DNA of 64,000 nucleotides from Maritalea porphyrae. Lineage in GTDB: Bacteria > Pseudomonadota > Alphaproteobacteria > Rhizobiales > Devosiaceae. Position numbers and translations under genes: made by a program. The DNA is taken from positions 498,039 to 562,038 of the forward strand of contig NZ_BSNI01000002.1 of the NCBI RefSeq assembly GCF_030159895.1, read 5' to 3'. Below, in pieces: positions 28,534 through 39,062 of the stretch. The notes under the pieces are model-generated. The model saw only the letters and a program-made list of their open reading frames with translations. It did not search any database and was not told where the DNA came from. Numbering within the stretch: the first letter of the stretch is position 1; the number at the start of each line of letters is the position of its first letter.

Positions 28534-30684
28534 CTAAGCTGCAGCAACTTCGGATAAGAATGTATCCACGGTGGATTGTAGGGTTTGTGCTTGCTTGGCC
28601 ATATCTTCTGAAGCCACCAACACTTGGTTCGCACTTTGGTTGGTTTCACCCGCTGATGTGGTCACCAGATTGATCGAGCCTGCCACTTGCTCGGTACCAG
28701 TAGCGGCTTGGGTAACGCTTTGGCTAATCTCAGCGGTTGCGGCGCCCTGTTCTTCCACTGCCGAGGCAATTGAGGTGGTGTAACTCGTAACTTCAGCCAT
28801 GGTTTCAGCAATTTGCTCAATCGCGTTCACCGCCTCTTTGGTGCTGTCCTGAATTTCAGTGATTTGGTTGGCAATTTCTTCTGTGGCGCTAGCGGTTTGG
28901 TTGGCGAGGCTTTTTACTTCGGTGGCGACAACCGCAAAGCCCTTGCCCATTTCCCCCGCGCGTGCCGCTTCAATCGAAGTGTTGAGCGCCAGCAAATTGG
29001 TTTGCTCCGCAATGTCTTGAATAAGTGCTACGACGTCGCCAATCCGCTGTGCAGCGTCGGCAAGTCGGGTAACCTTGCCGTTGGTGCTTTGTGCCGCTTC
29101 AGCCGCCGTGTTGACAATTGAATTGGTCTTGGAGACTTGTCGAGATATCTCCTCAATCGAGGCGGCAAGTTCTTCGGCTGCGGCGGCCACAGCCTTTACA
29201 TTGGCACTCGCTTCTTTTGAGGCGCTGGCCACTTCATTGGCCTGCCCAGATGTGTCGGTGGCAATGCCGGTCAGCACATTGGCGGTTTCCGTCATTTGGC
29301 TGGTGTTGCGCGATACCGTTTCAAGCGCCTCGCCCACAGATCCTCTAAATTGCGAGATGAGCGTTTCGACTTTGGATTGGCGCGCAAGCCGCGCATTTGC
29401 TTCTTGCTCGCTTTCTTCTTCTAGGCGACGGCGGGCAATTGCGTTTTCTTTAAACACGTCAACGGCCCGGGCCATATCGCCCAATTCGTCTTGGCCTTCG
29501 GTGCCTTCTACATCAACATCCAAATTGCCTTCGGCCAAGTCTGCCATGGTGGATGAAAGATTGGCGATCGGACGGGTGATGGTGCGGGCAAACAAAAAGC
29601 CAGCGATCATAATCACACCCAAGATCACCGAACCGATTGCGATCAGTAAATTGCGCAATTGATCGACTGGTGCATTGCTCTCAGAGACGCCCTGCACCGC
29701 GACAACGGCCCAATTCACCCCAGCAAATTCAAATGGCACGCTTAAAAGATTCAGCTCTTCACCCCGATATGTATCGGTGACCGTGTAGCCATATTTGCCC
29801 GCTAGGGCGTCATCTATTGCGGCATAGTCGAGCTTAGTTGATAGAATATCATTCTGATCTGTGAACACAGAATCGTTGCGGAAAGAATGGTCTGCGCCAA
29901 CGATGAAGGTCTCACCTGTTTTGCCCAAGCCGGTTTTGTCGTGCATGATTTTGGTGAACTGATCTACCGGGATTTGATAGGCCAGTACGCCAATTCGTTC
30001 GCCCTTATCAAACACGGGCGTGGAGATGAAACTTGCTGGCGCATCATTGGATGGAGGATAGGGGAAGATGTCCAAGAATTTGAATTCACCCGGCTGCATA
30101 AGCGAAGCGGCTTGAAAGGCTTTGCCCAAATCGCTGGCTGCCCAACGCCCACCATTGGGCGCAAAGTTTGTGGCAAAATCGTTCTCTTTGGCAACCGTAT
30201 ATAAAAGTTGCCCATTATTATCGAACAAGAAAATATCATAGTAACCCATCTGCTCCAAAAGGGCTGTGAAGTAGGGGTGATATTTTGTGTGAATCTTGTC
30301 ATACCATTCACCAGTTTGCGCGCCTTGCAACAAATGACGCTCGCCAAGCGGATAGGGATTGTCGTTGATATAGGCGTTTTGCAGAACCTGTTCGGGGTTG
30401 CCCTGTATTTGCGACCAAGCAATGGAAAAATCTTGAATGCCGTTAATCGCAACTGGATTCTGCGCTTCGATAAACAGATCTGACTTCACGCCTTCAAAAT
30501 AGTTCTTGAGGGCAACCTCGCGGCTTTCAACAATCGTCTCCAATTTGGTGCGCGTCATTTGGCTGACCGTGTTGGAACTGATGATGAAGCTTGCAACGCC
30601 CAGCCCTATGCCAATGGCAAGTGCGGACCCCGTTAGGGCCAAAGGCAGGCGATAAGCGATTTTCAATGCAGGAAGTTTAAACAT
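28534..30684 (-). CDS. Methyl-accepting chemotaxis protein with double-Cache-type sensor
   Basis: 716 aa. Membrane helix 1 (about residues 13-35) is followed by a large periplasmic sensor of the dCache type ([35 protein letters not shown]), helix 2 (about 343-365), a HAMP domain ([15 protein letters not shown]...) and a methyl-accepting signalling domain with the hairpin tip [28 protein letters not shown] in outline. The ligand is unknown. No other chemotaxis gene is nearby. Its terminator lies at 28465-28492. Confidence 0.95.
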   Translation of the reverse strand: MFKLPALKIAYRLPLALTGSALAIGIGLGVASFIISSNTVSQMTRTKLETIVESREVALKNYFEGVKSDLFIEAQNPVAINGIQDFSIAWSQIQGNPEQVLQNAYINDNPYPLGERHLLQGAQTGEWYDKIHTKYHPYFTALLEQMGYYDIFLFDNNGQLLYTVAKENDFATNFAPNGGRWAASDLGKAFQAASLMQPGEFKFLDIFPYPPSNDAPASFISTPVFDKGERIGVLAYQIPVDQFTKIMHDKTGLGKTGETFIVGADHSFRNDSVFTDQNDILSTKLDYAAIDDALAGKYGYTVTDTYRGEELNLLSVPFEFAGVNWAVVAVQGVSESNAPVDQLRNLLIAIGSVILGVIMIAGFLFARTITRPIANLSSTMADLAEGNLDVDVEGTEGQDELGDMARAVDVFKENAIARRRLEEESEQEANARLARQSKVETLISQFRGSVGEALETVSRNTSQMTETANVLTGIATDTSGQANEVASASKEASANVKAVAAAAEELAASIEEISRQVSKTNSIVNTAAEAAQSTNGKVTRLADAAQRIGDVVALIQDIAEQTNLLALNTSIEAARAGEMGKGFAVVATEVKSLANQTASATEEIANQITEIQDSTKEAVNAIEQIAETMAEVTSYTTSIASAVEEQGAATAEISQSVTQAATGTEQVAGSINLVTTSAGETNQSANQVLVASEDMAKQAQTLQSTVDTFLSEVAAA

Positions 30685-30787
30685 TTGTCGGCTCGCAATG
30701 GTTGAAAGTTCAAGCCAGTGTCGCCGCTTCGTGGTTAATTGCTGATTTGGGGGACCTTACGCACAAATGCGCATGTGCCGGGGTGCG

Positions 30788-31405
30788 CTAGACGCTCATC
30801 CGGTGTTGCACACCGCCTTGGGATGCCGCGCTTTGGCGTTTTGGTGCCTTGCCGATCACTTTGTCCTGCATAATCTGCACGCCAGCAAAATTGTTGCGCA
30901 CAAATTCGTAGCGCCGGAAACCAAAGCCTGCCGCTGGCGCCGTGGTGCCACGTTTTGATTTGTCGTCAGAGAAGCGTCGCCGGTCGGGCCCGAAATAGCT
31001 GTCTGTTTCAAAGTAGATGCTTTTCGTGTTCACCTGTTTAGACAGACGCTCCTTGATGGTCGATGCGACCCAAGGAATGGTCAAAACATCATCAAATCCT
31101 GCGTTGACGCATTCAATGATTGATTCTTTTGAAGGGCTCTCCACAAAGCAAATCAGCGGCGCGAACCGTACACGCAATTGGTGGCTGGCGCGCAACTCGT
31201 TGATTTGCATCTTTGATCGCTCAAAATCAGGCGAATAGTCGAACAGATAGAAGATGATTGGGTTCACTTTGCTCAAACGCTCCGCATCCTGCAAACCCAA
31301 ATAAGGGCGCACAGTTTTGAACCCCAAATCGGCGCATATGTCGCCGATCAGCGATTTTGAATTGGGGTTGGTCCCCATATTTGCTGCGAAGTCAAAACTA
31401 ATCAC
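30788..31405 (-). CDS. Degenerate receiver-domain protein with YFGPDRRR tail
   Basis: 205 aa. Residues about 20-120 have a CheY-like alternation: KTVRPYLGL, IIFYLFDYSPD (Asp at the usual phosphorylation strand), FAPLICFVE and GFDDVLTIPW. The switch lysine expected in the last strand (KP) is replaced by Ile-Pro, so it may be an atypical or non-phosphorylated receiver. The C-terminal part holds TDSYFGPDRRRF, a motif that recurs in alphaproteobacterial receiver/PilZ-like proteins, then a basic tail. No output domain is recognised. It sits alone between the chemoreceptor and hutC. Confidence 0.65.
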   Translation of the reverse strand: MISFDFAANMGTNPNSKSLIGDICADLGFKTVRPYLGLQDAERLSKVNPIIFYLFDYSPDFERSKMQINELRASHQLRVRFAPLICFVESPSKESIIECVNAGFDDVLTIPWVASTIKERLSKQVNTKSIYFETDSYFGPDRRRFSDDKSKRGTTAPAAGFGFRRYEFVRNNFAGVQIMQDKVIGKAPKRQSAASQGGVQHRMSV

Positions 31406-31496
31406 GTCAAGCTACTCTTATGGCCGGGCCGCTAACAATTTAACATGTTAACTTAACCGGATAGTGAATTACATTACTAAAACTATAGGAGAGGAG

Positions 31497-32213
31497 TTAA
31501 TTTTTTGTCGAAAAACTAAAGTTTTCAGCGGTCATCCGATAATTTGCACCGGGGTGCAAAAGCCGCGCATAGGTAATCGCGTCGCCTTCTAAATGCGTGC
31601 GCCGCTCAATGACGAATAATGCGTCATTTTCATCCAATTCAAGCAGTTTGGCTTGTGCTTTGTTGGCGTTTTCGGCGGAAAAGAAATGCTCAGCCTCGGA
31701 ATAGGGTGATGTCTCAACCAACCATTCATTTGGGTTCGTCATCTCAAAAGTGGCATGTTCAGCTTGTGGCACCGTTTCAAGATTAATCCAGCGTTCCTCC
31801 AGTTGAAAGGGCGCTTCATTGGCAAAATGAATGAGGCGCAAAAACAAAGCCCGATCGGAAGACAAGGCCGCACCAGCGACACCGCTTGGCGTCACAATTT
31901 CGCGTTCTAAAACGTTGAACCGATATTTGGCGCCACGCGCCTCAATTTCTTGACGCACCAGTGGAATAGTGACGCGTGTCGCACGGTTCCCCGCCGATGC
32001 CACTCGCGTGCCGGCACGACGTTTGCGTTCCACATAGCCTTCTTCTGCCAGTTCACGAATAGCGCGATGCACTGTTGCACGCGCGCAATCATATTGCTGG
32101 GCGATAATTTCTTCGTGTTCCACTTTGTCACCCGGCCGCAATTCGCCCTGGCGAATACGCTGCAACAGCTCTTTTTTGATTTTTAGATATACCGGGTCTG
32201 AATTGGTGGTCAT
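31497..32213 (-). CDS. hutC: HutC, GntR-family repressor of histidine utilisation
   Basis: 238 aa. The N-terminal winged helix is LKIKKELLQRIRQGELRPGDKVEHEEIIAQQYDCARATVHRAIRELAEEG in outline (about residues 9-58); the C-terminal UTRA domain (FLRLIHFANEAPFQLEERWIN, ALFVIERRTHLEG, ITYARLLHPG) is typical of HutC. It releases DNA when bound by urocanate in characterised systems. Cotranscribed after hutF (3 bp between them). Confidence 0.95.
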   Translation of the reverse strand: MTTNSDPVYLKIKKELLQRIRQGELRPGDKVEHEEIIAQQYDCARATVHRAIRELAEEGYVERKRRAGTRVASAGNRATRVTIPLVRQEIEARGAKYRFNVLEREIVTPSGVAGAALSSDRALFLRLIHFANEAPFQLEERWINLETVPQAEHATFEMTNPNEWLVETSPYSEAEHFFSAENANKAQAKLLELDENDALFVIERRTHLEGDAITYARLLHPGANYRMTAENFSFSTKN

Positions 32214-32216
32214 GAA

Positions 32217-33587
32217 CTATAAGAGTGCCCTGAGCTTGCGCACTGTCTTCTTGAACCCCTGTTCAAATTCAGCGCGCATAATGTGTTGCCCATCTTTAAC
32301 AATATGCCGCCCTGCTGACCATAGGTTCTCAACATTGTCTTGGCGGGCGGCAAACAGCCAATAATCAAGCGCCAAACTCTCCTCTAAGCCATCGGCCAAA
32401 ATCGCCTTTGGATCGATGGTGAACATGTCCGCCCATTGCCCCACTTCCAGGCTGCCAGACTGTCGACCAAGCGCCTGGGCGCCGCCAGTCGCGGCCTGGG
32501 TCAGCAAATACTCGGCGTTTGAACCATGAGGTTTTGCCAATACGGTGCGCTGGTTGGTCTTATAGCGTTGCGAATGCTCTAGCGTGCGCAACTCTTCGGT
32601 CAAGGAAATCCGCAAATCGCTGTCTGAGCCAATGCCAAAACGGCCGCCATTTTCCAAAAACCGCACGGCGTTAAATATCCCGTCGCCCAAATTGGCTTCA
32701 GTGATTGGGCAAAGCCCAGCCACCGCACCACTTTTCGCCAGGCCAATTGTTTCCTCAGGTTGCATATGTGTGCAATGGATCAAGCACCAATGTTTATCAA
32801 CGTTCACATTGTCCAATAGCCACTCAATTGGCCGTGCACCCCAATGGGTCTTCACGTCCTCGACTTCTGCCAATTGCTCAGCGATATGCATATGCACCGG
32901 CGCTTCTGGCAAAAGCGTGGCGACCTGATCGATCAAGTCCTTGTTCACCGCCCGCAGGGAGTGGGGTGCAACGCCCAAGTGAAAGTCTAGTGGTGCATCT
33001 TTCAGTGCCGTTTTGGTACCCTCAAGCATTTTGGTGAACAGATCGAAATCGCTGCCAAAACGCTGCTGCCCACCTTTTAATGCTTCGCCATTTACCCCGC
33101 CAAAGCAATAAAGCACGGGTAAATGCGTTAGGCCCAAACCCACTTGTTGCGCCGCAGAGATGATCTGCAAACTTGTTTCGGCAGGGTTGGCGTAAGGCGC
33201 GCCGCCCTGTTGGTGGTGCACATAATGGAACTCACCAACTGAGGCGAACCCAGCTTCTGCCATCTCCATAAAAGTGAACCCCGCGATGGTGTGAATATCG
33301 TCAGGCGAAAGCTGATCCAAGAAGCGATACATCACATCGCGCCACGTCCAAAAACTGTCAGTTGATGCGCCACGCCGTTCAGAAAGACCTGCCATTGCGC
33401 GCTGAAATGTGTGGCTATGCAGGTTAGCAATCGCAGGCAGCAAAAGCTGGTCGCTCAGATCGATATCCGCCGCGCCCTTTGCCGCGCCAACAGCGATATC
33501 ATCAATTTTGCCGTCCCTTAGGGTAAGGCGCACATTTTGCGCCCAGCCGGTCGCCAACAAGGCGGATTTTACGAAAATTTGCTGCAT
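32217..33587 (-). CDS. hutF: Formimidoylglutamate deiminase
   Basis: 456 aa from the ATG at 33587, with a GGAA motif upstream; a longer frame has no family support. HutF deiminates N-formimidoyl-glutamate to N-formylglutamate and ammonia, the branch that needs HutG. Amidohydrolase metal ligands are visible: [14 protein letters not shown] near the N-terminus, [23 protein letters not shown] and [11 protein letters not shown]. The presence of hutF with hutG shows that this organism uses the five-step pathway and releases formate. Divergent from hutI. Confidence 0.96.
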   Translation of the reverse strand: MQQIFVKSALLATGWAQNVRLTLRDGKIDDIAVGAAKGAADIDLSDQLLLPAIANLHSHTFQRAMAGLSERRGASTDSFWTWRDVMYRFLDQLSPDDIHTIAGFTFMEMAEAGFASVGEFHYVHHQQGGAPYANPAETSLQIISAAQQVGLGLTHLPVLYCFGGVNGEALKGGQQRFGSDFDLFTKMLEGTKTALKDAPLDFHLGVAPHSLRAVNKDLIDQVATLLPEAPVHMHIAEQLAEVEDVKTHWGARPIEWLLDNVNVDKHWCLIHCTHMQPEETIGLAKSGAVAGLCPITEANLGDGIFNAVRFLENGGRFGIGSDSDLRISLTEELRTLEHSQRYKTNQRTVLAKPHGSNAEYLLTQAATGGAQALGRQSGSLEVGQWADMFTIDPKAILADGLEESLALDYWLFAARQDNVENLWSAGRHIVKDGQHIMRAEFEQGFKKTVRKLRALL

Positions 33588-33609
33588 TTCAATTCCATTT
33601 GACAGATTG

Positions 33610-33647
33610 AATATGTATGGACATATTAAAAATAAGCATATACATAT
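33610..33647. promoter_or_regulatory. Probable HutC operators in the hutF-hutI divergent promoter
   Basis: AATATGT-ATGG-ACATATT (33610-33627) is a perfect inverted repeat with 7-bp arms. The octamer ATATGTAT recurs in inverse orientation at 33640-33647. Both resemble the TGTATATACA-type consensus for HutC, though degenerate. They lie in the 118-bp divergent promoter, where HutC could control both operons. Confidence 0.5.
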
Positions 33648-33705
33648 TTGGACAAGAGGCAAGCATCGTCTCGCCCAATCTTCAAATCAAAATCAGGTCT
33701 CGTTG

Positions 33706-34932
33706 ATGTCAAACAGCGCCAATTATTTGTTGATCAATACAAGCATCGCGACCATGCACGATGTGAACGCGCGTTATGGCGGGTTGATAGAAAACGGGGC
33801 GATTGCGATTGAAGGCGAAAAGGTCGTTTGGGTCGGACCAGCGGATCAAGTCCCAACCGAGTTTGAAGGTTGGGACAAGCGCGATTTAGGCGGTGCGTTG
33901 GTCACACCTGGCCTGATCGATTGCCACACCCATTTGGTTTATGGCGGCAACCGCGCCAACGAATTTGAAATGCGGCTCGATGGCGCATCTTATGAAGAGG
34001 TGGCCCGCGCCGGTGGTGGCATTCTATCAACCGTCAACGCAACCCGCGCCGCCTCTGTTGAAGAATTGGTGGCCATGGCTCTGCCACGGCTGGACGCGCT
34101 GCTGGCAGAAGGCGTCACGACCGTTGAGATCAAATCAGGTTATGGCTTGGACTTAGCAACTGAGCGCAACATGCTTTTGGCGGCGCGCAAACTTGCCGAA
34201 CTGCGACCCATAAACATCAAAACAACTTTCTTGGGTGCACATGCCACCTCACCAGAATTCAAAGGTCGGGACGATGACTATGTCCAACATGTCGCGAAAG
34301 AAATGCTGCCAGCGCTCGCCGCAGAGGGGTTGGTGGACGCGGTAGACGGGTTTTGTGAAGGCATCGCCTTCTCGCTGGCGCAAATGCAAGTTGTATTCGA
34401 CGCGGCTCAAAAACTGGGGCTGCCGATCAAACTGCACGCCGAACAATTGAGCAATCTAGGTGGGGCGGCAATGGCCGCCGCCAATGGCGCATTGTCCGCA
34501 GATCATCTTGAATATTTGGAAGAGGATGGCGTCAAAGCCTTGGCAAAATCAGACACGGCTGCAGTGTTGCTGCCCGGCGCTTTTTACACATTGCGCGAAA
34601 CCCAATTGCCGCCAATTGAGCTTTTGCGCCAACACAAAGTCAATATCGCCATCGCCACCGACAGCAATCCCGGCTCGTCGCCGCTCACTTCATTGCTCCT
34701 TACCATGAACATGGCAGCAACCCTATTTCGTATGACGCCTGAAGAGGCGTTGCGCGGCGTGACCATCAATGCCGCAAAGGCACTTGGATTAGACAAAAAC
34801 ACCGGTTCAATTGCGGTCGGCAAACGCGCCGACCTCGCGGTCTGGGATGTCAAAAGCCCAGCCGAACTCACTTATAGAATTGGGTTCAACCCAATCAAAT
34901 TTTCGATTTTTGGAGGCATCCTTCGTGATTAG
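33706..34932 (+). CDS. hutI: Imidazolonepropionase
   Basis: 408 aa from the ATG at 33706 ([10 protein letters not shown]), matching the usual length of 400-420; a longer open frame reaches back into hutF and is not coding. It hydrolyses 4-imidazolone-5-propionate to formimidoyl-glutamate. Zinc ligands appear in [10 protein letters not shown] (about residue 70) and in [12 protein letters not shown], plus the amidohydrolase Asp in [10 protein letters not shown]. hutH starts before this stop codon (8-nt overlap), indicating tight coupling. Confidence 0.96.
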   Translation: MSNSANYLLINTSIATMHDVNARYGGLIENGAIAIEGEKVVWVGPADQVPTEFEGWDKRDLGGALVTPGLIDCHTHLVYGGNRANEFEMRLDGASYEEVARAGGGILSTVNATRAASVEELVAMALPRLDALLAEGVTTVEIKSGYGLDLATERNMLLAARKLAELRPINIKTTFLGAHATSPEFKGRDDDYVQHVAKEMLPALAAEGLVDAVDGFCEGIAFSLAQMQVVFDAAQKLGLPIKLHAEQLSNLGGAAMAAANGALSADHLEYLEEDGVKALAKSDTAAVLLPGAFYTLRETQLPPIELLRQHKVNIAIATDSNPGSSPLTSLLLTMNMAATLFRMTPEEALRGVTINAAKALGLDKNTGSIAVGKRADLAVWDVKSPAELTYRIGFNPIKFSIFGGILRD

Positions 34933-36451
34933 TCTAACCCCCGGCGCGGCAACGCTCGATCAACTAGAAGACATTTACAGAAATGGCACACCTGCGCGTT
35001 TGATTGATGCGGCTCGGCCAAAAATTGATCGTGCTGCACAGGTTATTGAACGCGCGGCGGCGGGCGGCGATGCTGTTTATGGGGTCAATACCGGCTTTGG
35101 CAAATTGGCCAAAACCCGGATCGCGCCAAAGGATACTTCTACGTTGCAGCGCAACCTCATCTTGTCGCACGCCTCCGGCGTCGGCGAGCCGCTAAGCGAA
35201 AACATTGTGCGCCTCATCATGACGCTTAAGCTTTTGTCGCTTGGGCGTGGCGCGTCCGGCACCAAGTGGGAAACGGTGGAGCTGTTGCAGCAAATGCTCG
35301 CCAAAGGCGTGGTGCCTGTGATCCCCGGGCAAGGCTCGGTCGGTGCATCGGGTGATCTTGCGCCGCTGGCTCATTTGACCGCCGTAATGATTGGCGAAGG
35401 CGAAGCCTTTTTCAAAGGCGAACGCTTAAGCGGCAAAAAAGCGCTCATAGCTGCTGGCTTGTCGCCCATTATCTTAGGTCCCAAAGAGGGCCTCGCCATG
35501 ATCAATGGCACGCAAACCTCAACTGCACTGGCGCTGGCTGGATTGTTTGATGCCTGGCGCTTAGCCAAAACCGCATTGGTGACCGGGGCGCTGTCCACTG
35601 ACGCGGCCATGGGGTCATACGCGCCGTTCCGCGAAGAAATTCAAACCCTACGCGGTCACCAAGGCCAAATTGATGCGGCGGCCATGCTGCGAGATCTGCT
35701 TGAAGGGTCCGAAATTCGCGAAAGTCACCGCGAAAATGATGAGCGCGTGCAAGATCCTTACTGTTTGCGCTGCCAACCTCAAGTGATGGGCGCCTGCCTT
35801 GATCTATTGCGCCAGACCGCAAAAACCCTTCATATCGAAGCCAATGCGGTAACCGACAATCCGCTCATCGTTGACAATGACGATATTATTTCAGGCGGTA
35901 ATTTCCACGCCGAGCCCGTGGCATTCGCCGCAGACCAAATCGCCCTCGCCATTTCTGAGATCGGTGCCATCGCCCAACGCCGCATTGCGCTGTTGGTGGA
36001 CCCAGCATTGTCGTTCGGCTTGCCCGCATTTCTTACGCCAAATCCGGGTTTGAATTCTGGCTTCATGATCGCAGAGGTCACCTCGGCAGCCTTAATGTCG
36101 GAGAACAAGCAAAAGGCTTCGCCTTGCTCGGTGGATTCAACCCCCACAAGTGCCAACCAAGAAGATCATGTCTCGATGGCCTGTCACGCCGCCCGGCGCT
36201 TGCTCGAAATGAACATCAACCTGTCGCACATTTTGGGCATTGAACTGTTGAGTGCCGTTCAGGGGGTCGAATTGCGCGGTCCGCTCAAAACCTCGCCGAA
36301 ACTGGAAGCGCTGATTGAAAAATTGCGCAAGCAAATCCCGGCTTTGCAAGAAGATCGATATATGTCACCGGAGCTGGTGCAATCGGGTCACTATGTGCTT
36401 GAGCAAGATTTGCTCGCTGATGCGGCGCAACAATTGGAGTTGTTGCCATAA
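34925..36451 (+). CDS. hutH: Histidine ammonia-lyase
   Basis: 508 aa from a GTG at 34925, preceded by GGAGG about 10 nt upstream; this fits the family length. It deaminates histidine to trans-urocanate. The electrophilic MIO cofactor arises from the Ala-Ser-Gly of [12 protein letters not shown] (about residues 141-143). Other landmarks: [12 protein letters not shown] and [14 protein letters not shown]. It overlaps hutI at its start and hutG at its end by one base (TAATG), so hutIHG are translationally linked. Confidence 0.97.
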   Translation: MISLTPGAATLDQLEDIYRNGTPARLIDAARPKIDRAAQVIERAAAGGDAVYGVNTGFGKLAKTRIAPKDTSTLQRNLILSHASGVGEPLSENIVRLIMTLKLLSLGRGASGTKWETVELLQQMLAKGVVPVIPGQGSVGASGDLAPLAHLTAVMIGEGEAFFKGERLSGKKALIAAGLSPIILGPKEGLAMINGTQTSTALALAGLFDAWRLAKTALVTGALSTDAAMGSYAPFREEIQTLRGHQGQIDAAAMLRDLLEGSEIRESHRENDERVQDPYCLRCQPQVMGACLDLLRQTAKTLHIEANAVTDNPLIVDNDDIISGGNFHAEPVAFAADQIALAISEIGAIAQRRIALLVDPALSFGLPAFLTPNPGLNSGFMIAEVTSAALMSENKQKASPCSVDSTPTSANQEDHVSMACHAARRLLEMNINLSHILGIELLSAVQGVELRGPLKTSPKLEALIEKLRKQIPALQEDRYMSPELVQSGHYVLEQDLLADAAQQLELLP

Positions 36452-37260
36452 TGCATCCAGTTGAGATCAAAAGGGGCAATGGCCCGATCATTCTAGGCAT
36501 GCCGCACACCGGCACATTTGTGCCAGATGATGTGAAAGACAAACTGAACCCGCGTGGGCAAAAGCTCACCGATACAGATTGGCATATCGACAAACTTTAT
36601 AATGGTTTGATCGATGATGTGACCATCGTGCGCGCCACCTTCTCGCGCTATGTGATCGATGCGAACCGTGACCCGAAAGGCGTTTCGCTTTATCCTGGGC
36701 AAAACACCACAACATTGTGCCCCACGACGGACTTTGAAGGCGAACCGATTTATTTTGCAGGCGAAGAACCGACAGACGGTGAGGTTAAAGAGCGCCGCTT
36801 GCATTTCCATGCGCCCTATCACCAAGCCATCACCGATGAGATTGCACGTCTAAAACAATCGCACAGTAATGTGGTGCTTTATGATTGTCATTCGATCCGT
36901 TCTGAACTGCCGTTTTTGTTCGAAGGCACACTACCGGATCTCAATATCGGCACCAATGACGGCGCAACATGTGCGCCTGAAATCCAGCATGACGCCTATC
37001 AAATTTGCGCACGGTCTGGATTTTCAACGGTTCTGAATGGCCGTTTTAAGGGGGGCTGGACTACCCGCCATTATGCACATCCAGCAAAGGGTGTGCATGC
37101 GTTTCAAATGGAAACTGCACAAAGCGCTTACCTCACCAAGGAGCAAGCGCCTTGGACCTACGATGAGACAAAAGCCAACAAATTGCGCCCTGTGCTCAAA
37201 GAACTTTTGACAATGATGACAGATTTTTGCGCTGCCAACGCGCGCAACGAGGGGAAATAG
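36451..37260 (+). CDS. hutG: N-formylglutamate deformylase
   Basis: 269 aa. It cleaves N-formylglutamate to glutamate and formate, completing the hutF branch. Family features: MPHTGTFVPDDV near the N-terminus, TDTDWHIDKLYNG, TFSRYVIDANRDPKG, LYDCHSIRS and KGGWTTRHYAHP. ATG overlaps the stop of hutH by one base; hutU follows after 3 bp. Confidence 0.95.
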   Translation: MHPVEIKRGNGPIILGMPHTGTFVPDDVKDKLNPRGQKLTDTDWHIDKLYNGLIDDVTIVRATFSRYVIDANRDPKGVSLYPGQNTTTLCPTTDFEGEPIYFAGEEPTDGEVKERRLHFHAPYHQAITDEIARLKQSHSNVVLYDCHSIRSELPFLFEGTLPDLNIGTNDGATCAPEIQHDAYQICARSGFSTVLNGRFKGGWTTRHYAHPAKGVHAFQMETAQSAYLTKEQAPWTYDETKANKLRPVLKELLTMMTDFCAANARNEGK

Positions 37261-37263
37261 ATT

Positions 37264-38934
37264 ATGACCGACAATCCACGCAAAAATGCCCGCACTGTGC
37301 GCTCGCCGATTGGCCAAGATTTGATTTGTGGCGACTGGACCACGGAAGCGCCCATGCGCATGTTGATGAACAATTTGGACCCAGATGTGGCGGAAAACCC
37401 GCATGAATTGGTGGTCTATGGCGGTATTGGCCGCGCCGCGCGCACCTGGGGCGATTTCGACAAAATCGTTGATACACTTAAAACGCTCAAGACAGACGAA
37501 ACCTTGCTGGTGCAATCGGGCAAACCTGTTGGCGTTTTTAAAACCCATTCAGATGCACCACGTGTGTTGATCGCCAACTCAAACCTCGTGCCCAAATGGG
37601 CGAACTGGGACCATTTCAACGAGCTCGATAAAAAGGGCTTAGCCATGTATGGCCAGATGACGGCGGGCTCGTGGATTTATATTGGGTCCCAAGGCATTGT
37701 GCAGGGCACATACGAAACCTTCGCAGAAGCCGGGCGTCAGCACTACAATGGCGATTTGACGGGCAAGTGGATTTTGACCGGCGGCCTTGGCGGCATGGGC
37801 GGCGCGCAGCCTCTTGCGGCCGTGATGGCCGGTGCTTCTTGCTTGGCCGTTGAGTGCAATCCGGAAAGCATCGATTTCCGCCTGCGCACCCGCTATATCG
37901 ACGAGAAAACCGATAGCCTTGATGAAGCGCTTGAAATGATTGAGCGCTGGACCAAAGCGGGCGAAGCCAAGTCGGTTGGCTTGCTCGGCAATGCGGCGGA
38001 CATTTTCCCAGAACTGGTCAAGCGCGGCGTGCGTCCTGACATCGTCACCGACCAAACCTCAGCTCATGACCCAATCAATGGCTACCTGCCTATTGGCTGG
38101 TCTATGGCGGATTGGCGCGACAAGCGCGAAACTGCGCCGAAGGAAGTTGAAAAAGCAGCTCGCGCCTCAATGAAGGTGCAAGTGCAAGCCATGCTCGATT
38201 TTCACGCAGCGGGTATTCCAACAGTTGACTATGGCAACAACATCCGCCAAGTGGCAAAAGATGAGGGGCTTGAAAACGCCTTCGATTTCCCCGGCTTTGT
38301 ACCTGCCTATATTCGCCCGCTCTTTTGTCGCGGCGTTGGCCCATTCCGTTGGGCGGCCTTGTCTGGAAATCCAGAGGATATTTACAAGACCGATCAAAAG
38401 GTCAAAGAGATTTTGCCGCACAATAAGCACCTGCACAATTGGCTGGATATGGCGCGCGAGCGGATTGCGTTCCAAGGTTTGCCGGCGCGGATTTGTTGGG
38501 TTGGTTTGGGTGATCGCCATCGCTTAGGCATGGCGTTTAATGAAATGGTCGCCAATGGCGAGTTGGATGCGCCAGTGGTGATTGGCCGTGATCATCTCGA
38601 TAGCGGTTCTGTAGCCTCACCAAACCGCGAAACCGAAGCGATGATGGACGGCTCAGATGCTGTTTCCGATTGGCCATTGCTCAATGCTTTATTGAACACA
38701 GCTTCTGGTGCTACTTGGGTTTCACTGCACCATGGCGGTGGCGTTGGCATGGGTTACTCGCAGCATTCTGGCGTGGTCATCGTTGCCGATGGCACCCCAG
38801 AAGCGGCAAAACGACTTGAACGTGTCTTATGGAACGACCCAGCGACCGGCGTTATGCGTCATGCCGATGCAGGCTATCAAATTGCGCAAGACTGCGCACG
38901 GGAGAAGGGGCTCAACTTGCCCGGCATTCTCTAG
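37264..38934 (+). CDS. hutU: Urocanate hydratase
   Basis: 556 aa, the usual length. It converts urocanate to 4-imidazolone-5-propionate using tightly bound NAD as electrophile; the nucleotide-binding loop [10 protein letters not shown] (about residue 177) and the signature region RIGWVG-like [15 protein letters not shown] with the SGxxxSPNRE segment are visible. Last gene of the divergent hutIHGU operon, followed by a strong terminator. Confidence 0.97.
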   Translation: MTDNPRKNARTVRSPIGQDLICGDWTTEAPMRMLMNNLDPDVAENPHELVVYGGIGRAARTWGDFDKIVDTLKTLKTDETLLVQSGKPVGVFKTHSDAPRVLIANSNLVPKWANWDHFNELDKKGLAMYGQMTAGSWIYIGSQGIVQGTYETFAEAGRQHYNGDLTGKWILTGGLGGMGGAQPLAAVMAGASCLAVECNPESIDFRLRTRYIDEKTDSLDEALEMIERWTKAGEAKSVGLLGNAADIFPELVKRGVRPDIVTDQTSAHDPINGYLPIGWSMADWRDKRETAPKEVEKAARASMKVQVQAMLDFHAAGIPTVDYGNNIRQVAKDEGLENAFDFPGFVPAYIRPLFCRGVGPFRWAALSGNPEDIYKTDQKVKEILPHNKHLHNWLDMARERIAFQGLPARICWVGLGDRHRLGMAFNEMVANGELDAPVVIGRDHLDSGSVASPNRETEAMMDGSDAVSDWPLLNALLNTASGATWVSLHHGGGVGMGYSQHSGVVIVADGTPEAAKRLERVLWNDPATGVMRHADAGYQIAQDCAREKGLNLPGIL

Positions 38935-38942
38935 TCGCTGAA

Positions 38943-38974
38943 TTGGCGCGTGCATTAATGTGCGCGCCAAAAAA
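38943..38974 (+). terminator. Terminator of the hutIHGU operon
   Basis: TTGGCGCG (38943-38950) pairs with CGCGCCAA (38963-38970), extended inward by four pairs including two G-T, with a TTAA loop. A-rich sequence follows, and there is no long T run on the plus strand; the stem strength and position still favour termination. Confidence 0.7.
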
Positions 38975-39062
38975 TCAGATCACATAATTTAGACATATTG
39001 GCGATATTGAATATACTCAAATGAAAGACGCGGGGGGCGTCGATCAATTGAGGGATCAAAAA

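Noticed and set aside
33409-33705. N-terminal extension of hutI
   Set aside because: The extension overlaps hutF on the other strand and its promoter; the ATG at 33706 gives the normal HutI length.
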